Below are positions 15,984 to 23,554 of a DNA stretch of 26,049 nucleotides, piece after piece. Each line of letters opens with the position of its first letter. The stretch's first letter is position 1. Source of the stretch: DATCDR01 sp036510575. Its GTDB lineage: Bacteria; Actinomycetota; Acidimicrobiia; Acidimicrobiales; Bog-793. The DNA is taken from NCBI GenBank assembly GCA_036510575.1, contig DATCDR010000024.1, positions 1 through 26,049 on the forward strand, read 5' to 3'. The position numbers and the translations under genes are program-made. The notes under the pieces are model-generated. The model was not told where the DNA came from. It did not search any database and was given only the letters and a program-made list of their open reading frames with translations.

Positions 15984-17218
15984 ATCTGTTCGCCCCCGAC
16001 GGGTCGCGAGACGAGGTCGCTCGTAAGGTCGCTCACGCGCTGCGCGCCTAGGAGTGCCATCGTTCGTCGGAGACCATTGTCGAAGTGCGCGATGGCGTGA
16101 TCGACGCCAGCCTCTCCAGCTGCGGCGAGGCCGAAGAGGTAACCGCGGCCGATCATGCAGGCGTCGGCACCGAGCGCGACCGCCTTGGCAATGTCGCTGC
16201 CGCGGCGCACTCCGCCGTCACAGATCACGAGGCATCGACCGGCCACCGCCTCGGCAACCGGAGCGACGAGCTCGATGGGCGGCGGGGCGCCGTCGAGTTG
16301 ACGGCCTCCGTGGTTCGACAGTGCGATCCCGTCCAGGCCCGCGTCAGCCGCGAGCACCGCATCGTCGACGCGTTGGATGCCCTTCAAGATGATCGGACCG
16401 CTCCAATTTTCCCGGAACCAGGCGATGTCGCTCCATGCGAGCGTTGGGTCGAACTGGGAGTTGATGTACTCCGAGAGGTTGACCGCGGTCTTGCCATCTT
16501 TTCCCTGGGTGCCGCGCATGTTTGCGAACGTGATCGGCTCCGCGCGTAGTAGATCGAGTGTCCAAGAGGGGTGGAGCATGCCGTCGATGAGCGTGTCGAC
16601 GCCGATCTTTGGCGGCAGCGTGAACCCCCGGCGGACGTCGCGCTCGCGTCGGCCGAGCACCGCAGTGTCGACGGTGATCACGATGGCCTCGTACTTCGCG
16701 ACAGCTGCCCGATCGAGCATCTCTTTCAGCATTCCGCGGTCGCGCCACACATAGACCTGGAACCAGTTCCTGGCGCCCGGCCCGGTCGCGGCGGCAACGT
16801 CTTCGATCGAGCGCGTCGCCATCGTGGACAGCGTGTACGGCAGGCCTGCGCGCTCCGCAGCGCGGGCGACGGCGAGCTCGCCCTGCTGGTCGGCGATCCG
16901 GGAGAAACCGGTCGGCGCAAGGATGAGTGGCATCGGAATCGATCGACCGAAGACCGTCGTCGACGGATCCGGAGCGCCCACATCTCGAAGCACGCGGGGC
17001 CGAAACTCGATCGCCGAGAAGGCTGAGACGTTGCGCATGCTCGTGTGCTCATCTTCCGCGGCACCGTCGATGTAGTCGAAGACCCCTCCTGGCAGTCGGC
17101 GCTTCGCGAGCAGCCGGAGATCCGCGATGTTCGCGGCCGTGGCGAGTCGTCGTTTGGTGCCATTTAGCTCGAACCGCTTGAAGCGAACGACCGACGCCAG
17201 CGTGCGAAACGGGTTCAC
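15980..17218 (-). CDS. FMN-dependent alpha-hydroxy-acid oxidase/dehydrogenase (LldD-like)
   Basis: A 412-residue TIM-barrel flavoenzyme that oxidises L-2-hydroxy acids such as lactate or glycolate to 2-oxo acids. Family landmarks: RRLPGGVFDYIDGAAEDE near the N-terminus, PLILAPTGFSRIADQQGE, NWFQVYVWRD, TVDTAVLGRRERDVRRGF, GPIILKGI (lysine that contacts FMN) and the catalytic SNHGGRQLDG with His303 and Arg306, then ICDGGVRRGSDIAKAVALGADACMIGRGYLFGLAAAGEAGV. The GTG at 17218 overlaps the TGA of valS (GTGA), so translation is probably coupled; the much longer open frame upstream is antisense-like Arg-rich sequence inside valS. Closest by eye to mycobacterial LldD; a pre-mycofactocin synthase (MftD) is less likely because no mycofactocin genes are visible. 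It converges with and overlaps the ArdC-like gene. Confidence 0.9.
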   Translation of the reverse strand: MNPFRTLASVVRFKRFELNGTKRRLATAANIADLRLLAKRRLPGGVFDYIDGAAEDEHTSMRNVSAFSAIEFRPRVLRDVGAPDPSTTVFGRSIPMPLILAPTGFSRIADQQGELAVARAAERAGLPYTLSTMATRSIEDVAAATGPGARNWFQVYVWRDRGMLKEMLDRAAVAKYEAIVITVDTAVLGRRERDVRRGFTLPPKIGVDTLIDGMLHPSWTLDLLRAEPITFANMRGTQGKDGKTAVNLSEYINSQFDPTLAWSDIAWFRENWSGPIILKGIQRVDDAVLAADAGLDGIALSNHGGRQLDGAPPPIELVAPVAEAVAGRCLVICDGGVRRGSDIAKAVALGADACMIGRGYLFGLAAAGEAGVDHAIAHFDNGLRRTMALLGAQRVSDLTSDLVSRPVGGEQI

Positions 17219-19860
17219 TTGGCACCAGCATCGTCTATCGGCGCGAGCTCGGCCTCGACTGCGAGCTTCTCGATGGTGTCGTCGGCGATGAGCTCGAGCT
17301 CCTCGATGCTGCCGGCGTCGCAGAGGTCGCCGTGTGCCTGCGCGACGAGCTCGAGCATCGAGTTCGGCCCGCGGACCAGAACGCGGGCGACCTTTGCGCG
17401 CATGCTCACCTTGGCAATGGTCTTGGCATGTCGAACCTCGCCGAGAACGGTTGCTGCCGCGTCGAGGAGCTCGATGGAGCTTCCGCTCTGTTCTGGAATC
17501 TCGGAGGTGGACGGCCAACTCGTGGCGTGGATCGATCCGTCATGCCACCACGACCAGGTCTCTTCTGCTGCGAACGGGAGGTAGGGCGCGAAGAGGCGCA
17601 ACTGGACCGAGAGAGCGAGATCGAGCGCCCGGCGCGCCGACGCCGCCCCATCTCCGGTTCCGTAGGCGCGGGTTTTCACCAGCTCGACGTAGTCGTCACA
17701 AAACGTCCAGAAGAACGCCTCGATCCTGTCAAGGGCGCGGGCGTGCTCGTAGTCGGCGAAGGCACTCGTCGCCACCTCGACCACCTCTGCCAGGCAGGCG
17801 AGCATCGAGGCGTCGAGCGGGGCCAGCTCAGCAGCGTTGTCGCTCTCCTCGCCGCCGTCACCGACTCTTGAGAGCGCGAACTTCGTCGCATTCAAGAGCT
17901 TGATCGCAAGGCGTCGACCGATCGACATCTGCTGCTCGTCGAGCACCGTGTCAACGCCGAGTCGGGCCGACGTCGCCCAGTAGCGGACGGCATCGGTTCC
18001 GTACTTGTCGAGGAGGTCGTTCGGCACCACGAGATTGCCTTTGGACTTCGACATCTTCTTGCCATCGGGATCAAGGATCCACCCTGAAATCGCCGCGTTT
18101 GTCCATGGCAGCGAGTCATGCGCGAGCTTGGCGCGAACGACGGTCGAAAAGAGCCAGGTACGGATGATCTCGTGCGCCTGCGGCCGAAGATCCATCGGGA
18201 AGATCCTGGCGAAGAGCCGAGGGTCGTCGACGTAGCGCCCGGCGATCTCAGGGGTGAGCGACGACGTCGCCCAGGTGTCCATGACGTCAGGGTCGCCGAC
18301 GAAGCCACCTGGCTGATTCCGTTGTGACTCTTCGTAGCCTCCAGGCACGTCCGACGAGGGGTCGATCGGCAGTGACGACTCCTCCGGCAGGATCGGCACC
18401 AAGCCGATATCGCCGTTCTCATCGAGCGGGTACCAGAGTGGAAAGGGCACGCCGAAGTAGCGCTGGCGCGAGATGTTCCAATCGCCGTTCAAGCCTTCCA
18501 CCCACGATTCGAAGCGTGCGCGCATAAAGGCGGGGTGCCATTTGAGCTCCCGTCCGGCGGCGAGGAGCTCGTCTCGAAGCGGCATCGTTCGCACGTACCA
18601 CTGGCTCGAAGAGACGATCTCGAGGGGGCGTTCGCCGCGCTCGTAGAACTTGACCGCGTGCATGATCGGCCGTGGCTCACCAACGATTAGGCCACTCTCG
18701 CTTAGAAGCTCGATGATTCTGCGCTGCGCCTGCCGCACGGTCTTGCCCTCGAGCTCGGCGTAGGCCTCGGTCGCCTTCTCCGGCGACGCCGAGGGGAACG
18801 CCGAGTCACCGAAGTTGACGGTCTCGAAGCGCCCGTTGCGGCCGATCACTGTTCGCACCGGGAGGGAGAGCTCTCGCCACCAGATGACGTCGGTGAGGTC
18901 GCCGAACGTGCAGATCATCGCGATTCCAGATCCCTTCTCAGGATCGGCGAGCTCATGGGCGAGCACGGGCACTTCGACGTCGAAGAGCGGCGTGCGCACA
19001 TTCGTGCCAAAGAGTGGCTGGTAGCGCGCGTCGTCAGGGTGCGCGACGAGCGCGACGCACGAGGGCAACAGCTCCGGGCGCGTCGTCTCGATCTCGACGA
19101 CACCCGCGCCGTCAGCTCGTGGGAACTGGAGGCGGTGATAGGCGCCGGCGATCTCACGATCCTCGAGCTCGGCCTGGGCGATAGCAGAGGAGTAGTCGAC
19201 GTCCCAAAGGGTTGGCGCCTCGTGGCGGTAGGCGTGGCCAGCTTCGAGCATGCGGAGGAAGCCCCGTTGTGAGACACGCTGGGCCTCAGGCGAGATTGTC
19301 GTGTACTTCAAGCTCCAGTCGACGGAAAGCGCTATTCGTCGAAAGAGGTCCTCGAAGCTCTCCTCGTCAGATTCGGTGAGTTGCCCGCAGAGCTCGACAA
19401 AATTCCTCCGCGAGATCGAGACCGGCCGTTCAGGTGGCGTCGCAGGCGGTGAGAATCCTGGGTCATAGGGGAGTGAGGGATCGCATCGCACGCCGAAGAA
19501 GTTCTGCACCCGTCGTTCGGTAGGCAGGCCGTTGTCGTCCCAACCGATCGGGAAGAAGACCGCCTTCCCGCGCATGCGCCAGTAGCGGGCGAGGACGTCG
19601 ATCTGGGTGAAGTTGAAGACGTGGCCGACGTGGAGGGATCCGGAGACGGTCGGCGGCGGCGTGTCGATCGAGTAGACGTCCTCGCGCTCCGCGGTGCGGT
19701 CGAAGTGGTGTGTGGCGTTCTCGTCCCAGTACGCGATCCATTTCTCCTCGAGTCCCTCGAGCGCGACTTTGTCGGGTAGTGCGATCGGGCGGCTCGCCGG
19801 CGCGTGGTCAAGCGATTGCATGCTCTCTGGGCTCCCTTTTGCCCCGCTGATGGTAGTCAT
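17215..19860 (-). CDS. valS: Valyl-tRNA synthetase, short archaeal-like type
   Basis: An 881-residue class I synthetase that charges tRNA(Val). The ATP-binding signature is PPPTVSGSLHVGH (HVGH 77-80), and KMSKS lies at 602-606 in DGKKMSKSKGN. Editing-domain blocks (ETTRPELLPSCVALVAHPDD, LFGTNVRTPLFDVEVPVL) and the catalytic-core blocks NWCIS-like NGDWNISRQRYFGVPFPLWY and DVMDTWATSSLTPEI are present. The protein lacks the C-terminal coiled coil of E. coli-type ValS and ends soon after the anticodon-binding region, as in the archaeal-like group found in some actinobacteria. The ATG at 19860 has no clear ribosome binding site and lies 9 bases from a -10-like element, which fits a leaderless mRNA; an ATG at 19821 (residue 14) behind AAAGGGAG is the alternative. 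It is read divergently from cysS and coupled to the downstream oxidase. Confidence 0.95.
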   Translation of the reverse strand: MTTISGAKGSPESMQSLDHAPASRPIALPDKVALEGLEEKWIAYWDENATHHFDRTAEREDVYSIDTPPPTVSGSLHVGHVFNFTQIDVLARYWRMRGKAVFFPIGWDDNGLPTERRVQNFFGVRCDPSLPYDPGFSPPATPPERPVSISRRNFVELCGQLTESDEESFEDLFRRIALSVDWSLKYTTISPEAQRVSQRGFLRMLEAGHAYRHEAPTLWDVDYSSAIAQAELEDREIAGAYHRLQFPRADGAGVVEIETTRPELLPSCVALVAHPDDARYQPLFGTNVRTPLFDVEVPVLAHELADPEKGSGIAMICTFGDLTDVIWWRELSLPVRTVIGRNGRFETVNFGDSAFPSASPEKATEAYAELEGKTVRQAQRRIIELLSESGLIVGEPRPIMHAVKFYERGERPLEIVSSSQWYVRTMPLRDELLAAGRELKWHPAFMRARFESWVEGLNGDWNISRQRYFGVPFPLWYPLDENGDIGLVPILPEESSLPIDPSSDVPGGYEESQRNQPGGFVGDPDVMDTWATSSLTPEIAGRYVDDPRLFARIFPMDLRPQAHEIIRTWLFSTVVRAKLAHDSLPWTNAAISGWILDPDGKKMSKSKGNLVVPNDLLDKYGTDAVRYWATSARLGVDTVLDEQQMSIGRRLAIKLLNATKFALSRVGDGGEESDNAAELAPLDASMLACLAEVVEVATSAFADYEHARALDRIEAFFWTFCDDYVELVKTRAYGTGDGAASARRALDLALSVQLRLFAPYLPFAAEETWSWWHDGSIHATSWPSTSEIPEQSGSSIELLDAAATVLGEVRHAKTIAKVSMRAKVARVLVRGPNSMLELVAQAHGDLCDAGSIEELELIADDTIEKLAVEAELAPIDDAGAK

Positions 19861-19865
19861 CGGCC

Positions 19866-19877
19866 TAGTACGGTACT
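19866..19877. promoter_or_regulatory. Palindromic candidate shared -10 region between valS and cysS
   Basis: AGTAC-G-GTACT (19867-19877) is a perfect palindrome within the 20-base gap. Read rightward it contains TACGGT (19869-19874), ending 6 bases before the cysS ATG; read leftward it contains TACCGT (19875-19870), ending 9 bases before the valS ATG. Both fit the TANNNT -10 consensus placed for leaderless transcription. The -35 regions would lie inside the opposite gene. This is a reading of position and motif, not proof. Confidence 0.42.
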
Positions 19878-19880
19878 CGC

Positions 19881-21245
19881 ATGCTGCGTTTCTACGACAC
19901 GGCTGCGGGCGCGGTCATCGACTTTGTGCCTCGCGACGAGGGCGCTGTCAGCATGTATGTATGTGGCCCGACGGTCTACGGGCCTCCCCACATCGGTCAC
20001 GGGCGCGCGGCGCTCGTCTATGACGTGCTTCGCCGCTATCTCGAGTGGCTCGGCTTCGAGGTCCGCCACGTCTCGAACATCACTGACATCGACGACAGGA
20101 TCATCGCCCGCGCCAATGCCGAAGGTCGGCCGTGGCGAGAGATCGCGGCCGAGTGCGATGCCGAGTATTGGCAGGCCATGGACGCCCTCGGGGTGCAACG
20201 CCCGCACGAGATCCCACATGCGACCGCTTACGTGGCACAGATGATCACCCTCATATCCGAGCTGATCGCGCACGGAAATGCCTACGAGACCGCCGATGGC
20301 GTCTATCTCGAGTCCTCGACCGTGGCGAGCTACGGCCTCTTGACCCATCAGTCGCTCGATGACCTGCGCGCCGGTGCACGAGTCGACGTCGTCGAAGACA
20401 AGCGGTCCCATATGGACTTCGCGCTCTGGAAGCGCGCCAAGCCCGACGAGCCGAGCTGGCCCTCTCCTTTCGGCGATGGCCGGCCCGGTTGGCACACCGA
20501 GTGCGTCGTGATGTCGCTCGAGCTCCTCGGGCAGGGCTTCGACATCCATGGCGGCGGCCTCGACCTCGTATTTCCCCATCACGAGAACGAGCGCGCCCAA
20601 GCCGTCGCGCTCGGGCTCCACTTCGCGGCTCACTGGGTGCACAACGGTTTCGTCACGGCGAGCGGCGAAAAGATGTCGAAGTCGCTCGACAACTACCGGA
20701 CGCTCACCGAGCTCGTCGCCACGGTCGACCCGCGTAGCTATCGGTTGCTCGTGCTTCGATCGAAGTACCGATCGCCGCTCGAGGCCACCGACGACCTTTT
20801 CGAGGAAGCGGCGACGGCGATCGGTCGGCTGGACGCGCTCGCGCGACGCTTCGCGCAAGTAGCGGTGAGCGAGAGCGAAGCTGCCGGCGCGCTGCGGTCC
20901 GCGTTCATTGCGGCGATGGACGACGACCTCGACACCCCCCTTGCGGTGAGCCGTCTCTTCGAGGCGTTGCGCAGTGCCAACTCTCTTGGTGACGCCGGGG
21001 ACGAATCCGCGGCGGCCGCACTTGCCGCGATGGTGCTCGAGCTGTTCGCGGCGCTTGGCCTAGAGCCCGCCGACGTCGCTGAGGAAGTGCCTGAGGTCGT
21101 GAACTCGCTAGTCCGCGAGATGGACCAGGCGCGATCTGATCGGGAGTTCGCCCGCGCTGATCAGATCCGCGCAGAGCTCGAAGCTGAAGGCTGGCGCGTG
21201 GAGAACACCGCGGAGGGGACCCGCATACACCGGGCCGATTTCTAA
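19881..21245 (+). CDS. cysS: Cysteinyl-tRNA synthetase
   Basis: A 454-residue class I synthetase that charges tRNA(Cys). HIGH is at 37-40 (PPHIGHGRAALVYDV), KMSKS at 264-268 (SGEKMSKSLDN). Zinc ligands that select cysteine are Cys28 (MYVCGPTVYG), Cys208 (WHTECVVMS), His233 and Glu237 (FPHHENERAQ). The C-terminal helical anticodon-binding part ends with REFARADQIRAELEAEGWRVENTAEGTRI, typical of CysS. The full-length C-terminal region argues against MshC, the shorter mycothiol ligase that resembles it. The ATG at 19881 has no Shine-Dalgarno sequence and a -10-like TACGGT six bases upstream, so the mRNA may be leaderless. It is divergent from valS. Confidence 0.95.
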   Translation: MLRFYDTAAGAVIDFVPRDEGAVSMYVCGPTVYGPPHIGHGRAALVYDVLRRYLEWLGFEVRHVSNITDIDDRIIARANAEGRPWREIAAECDAEYWQAMDALGVQRPHEIPHATAYVAQMITLISELIAHGNAYETADGVYLESSTVASYGLLTHQSLDDLRAGARVDVVEDKRSHMDFALWKRAKPDEPSWPSPFGDGRPGWHTECVVMSLELLGQGFDIHGGGLDLVFPHHENERAQAVALGLHFAAHWVHNGFVTASGEKMSKSLDNYRTLTELVATVDPRSYRLLVLRSKYRSPLEATDDLFEEAATAIGRLDALARRFAQVAVSESEAAGALRSAFIAAMDDDLDTPLAVSRLFEALRSANSLGDAGDESAAAALAAMVLELFAALGLEPADVAEEVPEVVNSLVREMDQARSDREFARADQIRAELEAEGWRVENTAEGTRIHRADF

Positions 21246-21425
21246 GCGAGGTCGCGGCTGTTTTTCCCCGACTACCTGGGACATTTTTCTAGGACTTTGT
21301 GGCACGAATCGTGGTCGTTTCGACATCGTGCAAAGTGCTGGTATTTTCACGCTGGAGAGTCGCTGGGCTGCAGGTCCTTCTCTCTCGGTTAAGCGCAGTA
21401 TCGAATGAGAAGGAGGATCGTCGAA
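21246..21425. promoter_or_regulatory. Leader region of the cold-shock gene
   Basis: A 180-base gap between cysS and the cold-shock gene. It is more T-rich than its surroundings, with T-runs at 21260-21264 and 21284-21288, and contains the palindrome CACGA-A-TCGTG at 21303-21313. Cold-shock genes commonly have long structured leaders, which this could be; no defined cold-box motif was recognised. No convincing terminator for cysS was found. Confidence 0.35.
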
Positions 21426-21626
21426 GTGGCGACCGGAACTGTTAAGTGGTTTAACGCGGAAAAGGGTTATGGCTTTATCTCCCAAGATGGCGGACAAGAT
21501 GTCTTCGTTCATCACTCCGCCATCCAGATGAACGGCTACCGCGCCCTCGAAGAGGGACAGGCAGTCGAGTTCGAGGTGCAAGAGGGCCAAAAGGGCCTCC
21601 AAGCGGCCAACGTCCACCCGCTGTAA
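21426..21626 (+). CDS. cspA: Cold-shock domain protein
   Basis: A 66-residue single cold-shock domain protein that binds RNA and single-stranded DNA. RNP1 is KGYGFI (residues 13-18) and RNP2 is VFVHH (26-30); GTVKWFNAEKGYGFI at the start is typical of the family. The GTG at 21426 follows AAGGAGG with a 10-base spacing. An upstream ATG at 21405 in frame would enclose that ribosome binding site and add seven residues (MRRRIVE), so I reject it. The product is probably cytoplasmic and acts as an RNA chaperone. Two hairpins follow directly after the stop. Confidence 0.95.
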   Translation: MATGTVKWFNAEKGYGFISQDGGQDVFVHHSAIQMNGYRALEEGQAVEFEVQEGQKGLQAANVHPL

Positions 21627-21647
21627 CTAACGTCGACGCGTCGTTAG
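21627..21647 (+). terminator. Stem-loop directly after cspA
   Basis: CTAACG (21627-21632) pairs with CGTTAG (21642-21647), with a T-T mismatch and two inner GC pairs around a three-base loop. It starts at the base after the TAA stop. No T-run follows. Confidence 0.4.
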
Positions 21648-21657
21648 GACGCGAAAT

Positions 21658-21705
21658 GTGCGGACTCGCCGTGCTGGATGACGCTCCGGCACGGCGAGTC
21701 CGCGC
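21658..21705 (+). terminator. Very long hairpin between cspA and gmd
   Basis: GCGGACTCGCCGTGC (21660-21674) is the exact reverse complement of GCACGGCGAGTCCGC (21689-21703). Inner bases extend the stem by a G-T wobble and three more pairs, leaving a loop of about six bases; outer bases add a wobble and a pair. The total is close to 20 pairs. A T-run is absent. It most likely ends the cspA transcript or protects its 3' end, but could also be a small mobile repeat. Confidence 0.7.
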
Positions 21706-21794
21706 TCACGTAGCCCGTCAATGCGATTGTGAGTCGCCAAATGAGAGTGCTCGGCGAGAACGGCTTCGATCAAGTTCGCGGACCATGTGCAAAG

Positions 21795-21800
21795 TAGAAT
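21795..21800 (+). promoter_or_regulatory. gmd: Candidate -10 element for gmd
   Basis: TAGAAT lies 9 bases before the gmd ATG. Since no Shine-Dalgarno sequence is present, transcription probably starts at or next to the ATG. The -35 region is not clear (AAGTTC at the 17-base spacing). Confidence 0.4.
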
Positions 21801-21809
21801 GCCCGGACA

Positions 21810-22796
21810 ATGACTGACCTCCACTCCAGCTCGTCGTCGCGACGCGCACTCATCACCGGTATCACCGGCCAGGATGGCTCCTACCTCGCGGATCTGCTGC
21901 TCGAAAAGGGCTACGAGGTCATCGGCTTGGTGCGCCGCTCGTCGACGCTCAGCTTCGAGCGCGTCGCACATATCCAAGACCGCATAACGATCGTGCCGGG
22001 TGATCTCCTCGACGAGGTCTCGATTATCGCCGCGCTTCGGGAGTACCGCCCGCACGAGGTCTACAACCTCGCCGCGCAGTCATTCGTCCAGACGTCGTTT
22101 AGTCAGCCGGTCTTCACCGGTGAGGCCACGGCGCTTGGCGTGACAAGGGTGCTCGACGCGATCCGACTCGTCGATCCCGAGATCCGCTTCTACCAGGCGA
22201 GCTCGTCTGAGATGTTCGGGAAGGTGCAACAGGTTCCCCAGAACGAGGCCACGCCGTTTTACCCCCGTAGCCCGTACGGGGTCGCCAAGCTGTACGGGCA
22301 CTGGATCACGATCAACTACCGCGAGAGCTACGACCTGCACGCCTCATCGGGGATCTTGTTCAACCACGAGAGCCCGCGGCGAGGCCTCGAGTTCGTGACC
22401 AGGAAGGTCACCCATGGCGCTGCGTCCATTGCAGCGGGGACCACGAAGGAGTTGCGGCTCGGCAACCTCGAAGCGCAGCGCGACTGGGGTTTTGCAGGCG
22501 ACTACGTACGGGCGATGTGGTCGATGCTGCAACAAGACCACCCCTCTGACTTCGTCATCTCGACCGGCGAGACCCATACGGTGCGTGAGCTCTGCGAAGT
22601 CGCCTTCGCCAGAGCAGGCCTCAACTACGAGGATCACGTCATCATCGACGACCGGTTCTTCCGGCCGGCCGAGGTCGATCTGCTCGTCGGCGACGCCAAG
22701 CGCGCCGAGAGCGTCCTTGGCTGGAAGCCCGAAGTCGGCTTCGGCGAACTCGTCGAGATGATGGTCGATGCCGACATCGAGGCGCTTCGCCGCTGA
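21810..22796 (+). CDS. gmd: GDP-mannose 4,6-dehydratase
   Basis: A 328-residue extended short-chain dehydrogenase that converts GDP-mannose to GDP-4-keto-6-deoxymannose, the precursor of GDP-fucose, rhamnose and other deoxyhexoses. The NADP site is GITGQDGSYLA (glycines at 17, 20 and 23). Catalytic residues are Ser132/Ser133 and Glu134 in SSSEMFG and Tyr156/Lys160 in YGVAK. The family signature NHESPRRGLEFVTRKVTHGAA and the DWGFAGDYVRAMWSMLQ segment are present. The ATG at 21810 lacks a ribosome binding site and is close to a -10-like TAGAAT, suggesting a leaderless mRNA. No GDP-fucose synthase or GDP-rhamnose reductase gene is adjacent, so the product pathway is open. A small hairpin follows the stop. 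Confidence 0.94.
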   Translation: MTDLHSSSSSRRALITGITGQDGSYLADLLLEKGYEVIGLVRRSSTLSFERVAHIQDRITIVPGDLLDEVSIIAALREYRPHEVYNLAAQSFVQTSFSQPVFTGEATALGVTRVLDAIRLVDPEIRFYQASSSEMFGKVQQVPQNEATPFYPRSPYGVAKLYGHWITINYRESYDLHASSGILFNHESPRRGLEFVTRKVTHGAASIAAGTTKELRLGNLEAQRDWGFAGDYVRAMWSMLQQDHPSDFVISTGETHTVRELCEVAFARAGLNYEDHVIIDDRFFRPAEVDLLVGDAKRAESVLGWKPEVGFGELVEMMVDADIEALRR

Positions 22797-22812
22797 GCCT
22801 TTCGGCTCGTTT
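22795..22812 (+). terminator. Candidate intrinsic terminator after gmd
   Basis: GAGCC (22795-22799), loop TTTC and GGCTC (22804-22808) form a 5-bp stem that overlaps the gmd stop codon and is followed by GTTT. It is short, but it separates gmd from the ccm operon. Confidence 0.38.
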
Positions 22813-22833
22813 GCAACGCAGAATTGGACCCGC

Positions 22834-22864
22834 TTGGCCATTACCTGGTCGCGGCCCGTAGCAT
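22834..22864 (+). promoter_or_regulatory. Candidate promoter of the ccm operon
   Basis: TTGGCC (22834-22839) and TAGCAT (22859-22864) resemble -35 and -10 elements with a 19-base spacer, upstream of the ccmA ATG at 22877. The spacer is longer than ideal, so the call is tentative. Confidence 0.28.
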
Positions 22865-22876
22865 TGGGCGGCTCCT

Positions 22877-23554
22877 ATGGCTCTTGCCGTCCACTTCCGT
22901 GACGTTGTCTCCCTGGCGGGACGATTTCCGCTCCTTAGCGGAGCGACGATTGACGTCGCCGATGGCGAGGTCGTCCACCTTCGCGGACCGAATGGTGCCG
23001 GCAAGACGAGCCTCCTGCGGGCGCTTGCCGGGCTGTTGCCAGTTGACTCCGGTGAGGCCATCGTGCTCGGGCACGATCTGAGGAGCGATCCGCGTGCCGT
23101 CAGGCGGGTCATCGGCCTGCTCGGCCACTCGACCTTTCTTTACGACGATCTCTCGGTGGAGGAGAACCTCCGCTTCGCGCTGACCGCCTCGCATCAGCCG
23201 ATTGAACGCGCAGCAGGGGCGATCGACCGTCTCGGCCTCGGCGGACGTCTGGCAGCTACGCAGGTGAGCAAGCTCTCCGCGGGCCAGCGTCGGCGCTGCG
23301 CGCTGGCGGTGCTGCTCGCCAAAGCCCCGCGGCTCTGGCTCTTAGATGAGCCGCACGCGGGCCTTGACCCTGAAGGCCGCGAGCTGGTCGACGATCTGAT
23401 CAAAGAGGCACGCGATGCAGGCGTCACCATCGTGCTCGCCTCTCACGACCTCGAGCGGATGGCGCCGATCGCGGACCGCGTCGTCGAAGTGGTTGGTGGT
23501 CGGTTGAGCGCCGGTGTGGCTGCCGAGGCAAAGGGTGGCTTCCATGTGGCATGA
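22877..23554 (+). CDS. ccmA: Heme exporter ABC ATPase CcmA
   Basis: A 225-residue ATPase of the CcmABCD complex that releases holo-CcmE during System I cytochrome c maturation. Walker A is GPNGAGKT (37-44), the signature is LSAGQRRR (133-140), Walker B is LWLLDEPHAGLD (from 153) and the H-loop histidine is His190 in LASHD. The GHSTFLYDDLSVEENL region replaces the usual Q-loop glutamine with a GH pair, as is common in CcmA. The ATG at 22877 has only a weak GGCGG upstream. The stop lies 8 bases inside the ccmB gene, so the two are coupled. Confidence 0.93.
   Translation: MALAVHFRDVVSLAGRFPLLSGATIDVADGEVVHLRGPNGAGKTSLLRALAGLLPVDSGEAIVLGHDLRSDPRAVRRVIGLLGHSTFLYDDLSVEENLRFALTASHQPIERAAGAIDRLGLGGRLAATQVSKLSAGQRRRCALAVLLAKAPRLWLLDEPHAGLDPEGRELVDDLIKEARDAGVTIVLASHDLERMAPIADRVVEVVGGRLSAGVAAEAKGGFHVA

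Noticed and set aside
17219..17518. N-terminal extension of the alpha-hydroxy-acid oxidase to 17518
   Set aside because: The extra residues are Arg-rich and lie in an out-of-frame reading of valS; the family fold begins after the GTG at 17218, which overlaps the valS stop.
19881..21245. Mycothiol ligase MshC
   Set aside because: The protein has the complete C-terminal anticodon-binding region and the normal length of CysS.
21627..22055. Minus-strand frame across the cspA-gmd gap
   Set aside because: It is antisense to the gmd N-terminus and its product resembles no family; it is best explained as a shadow of gmd.
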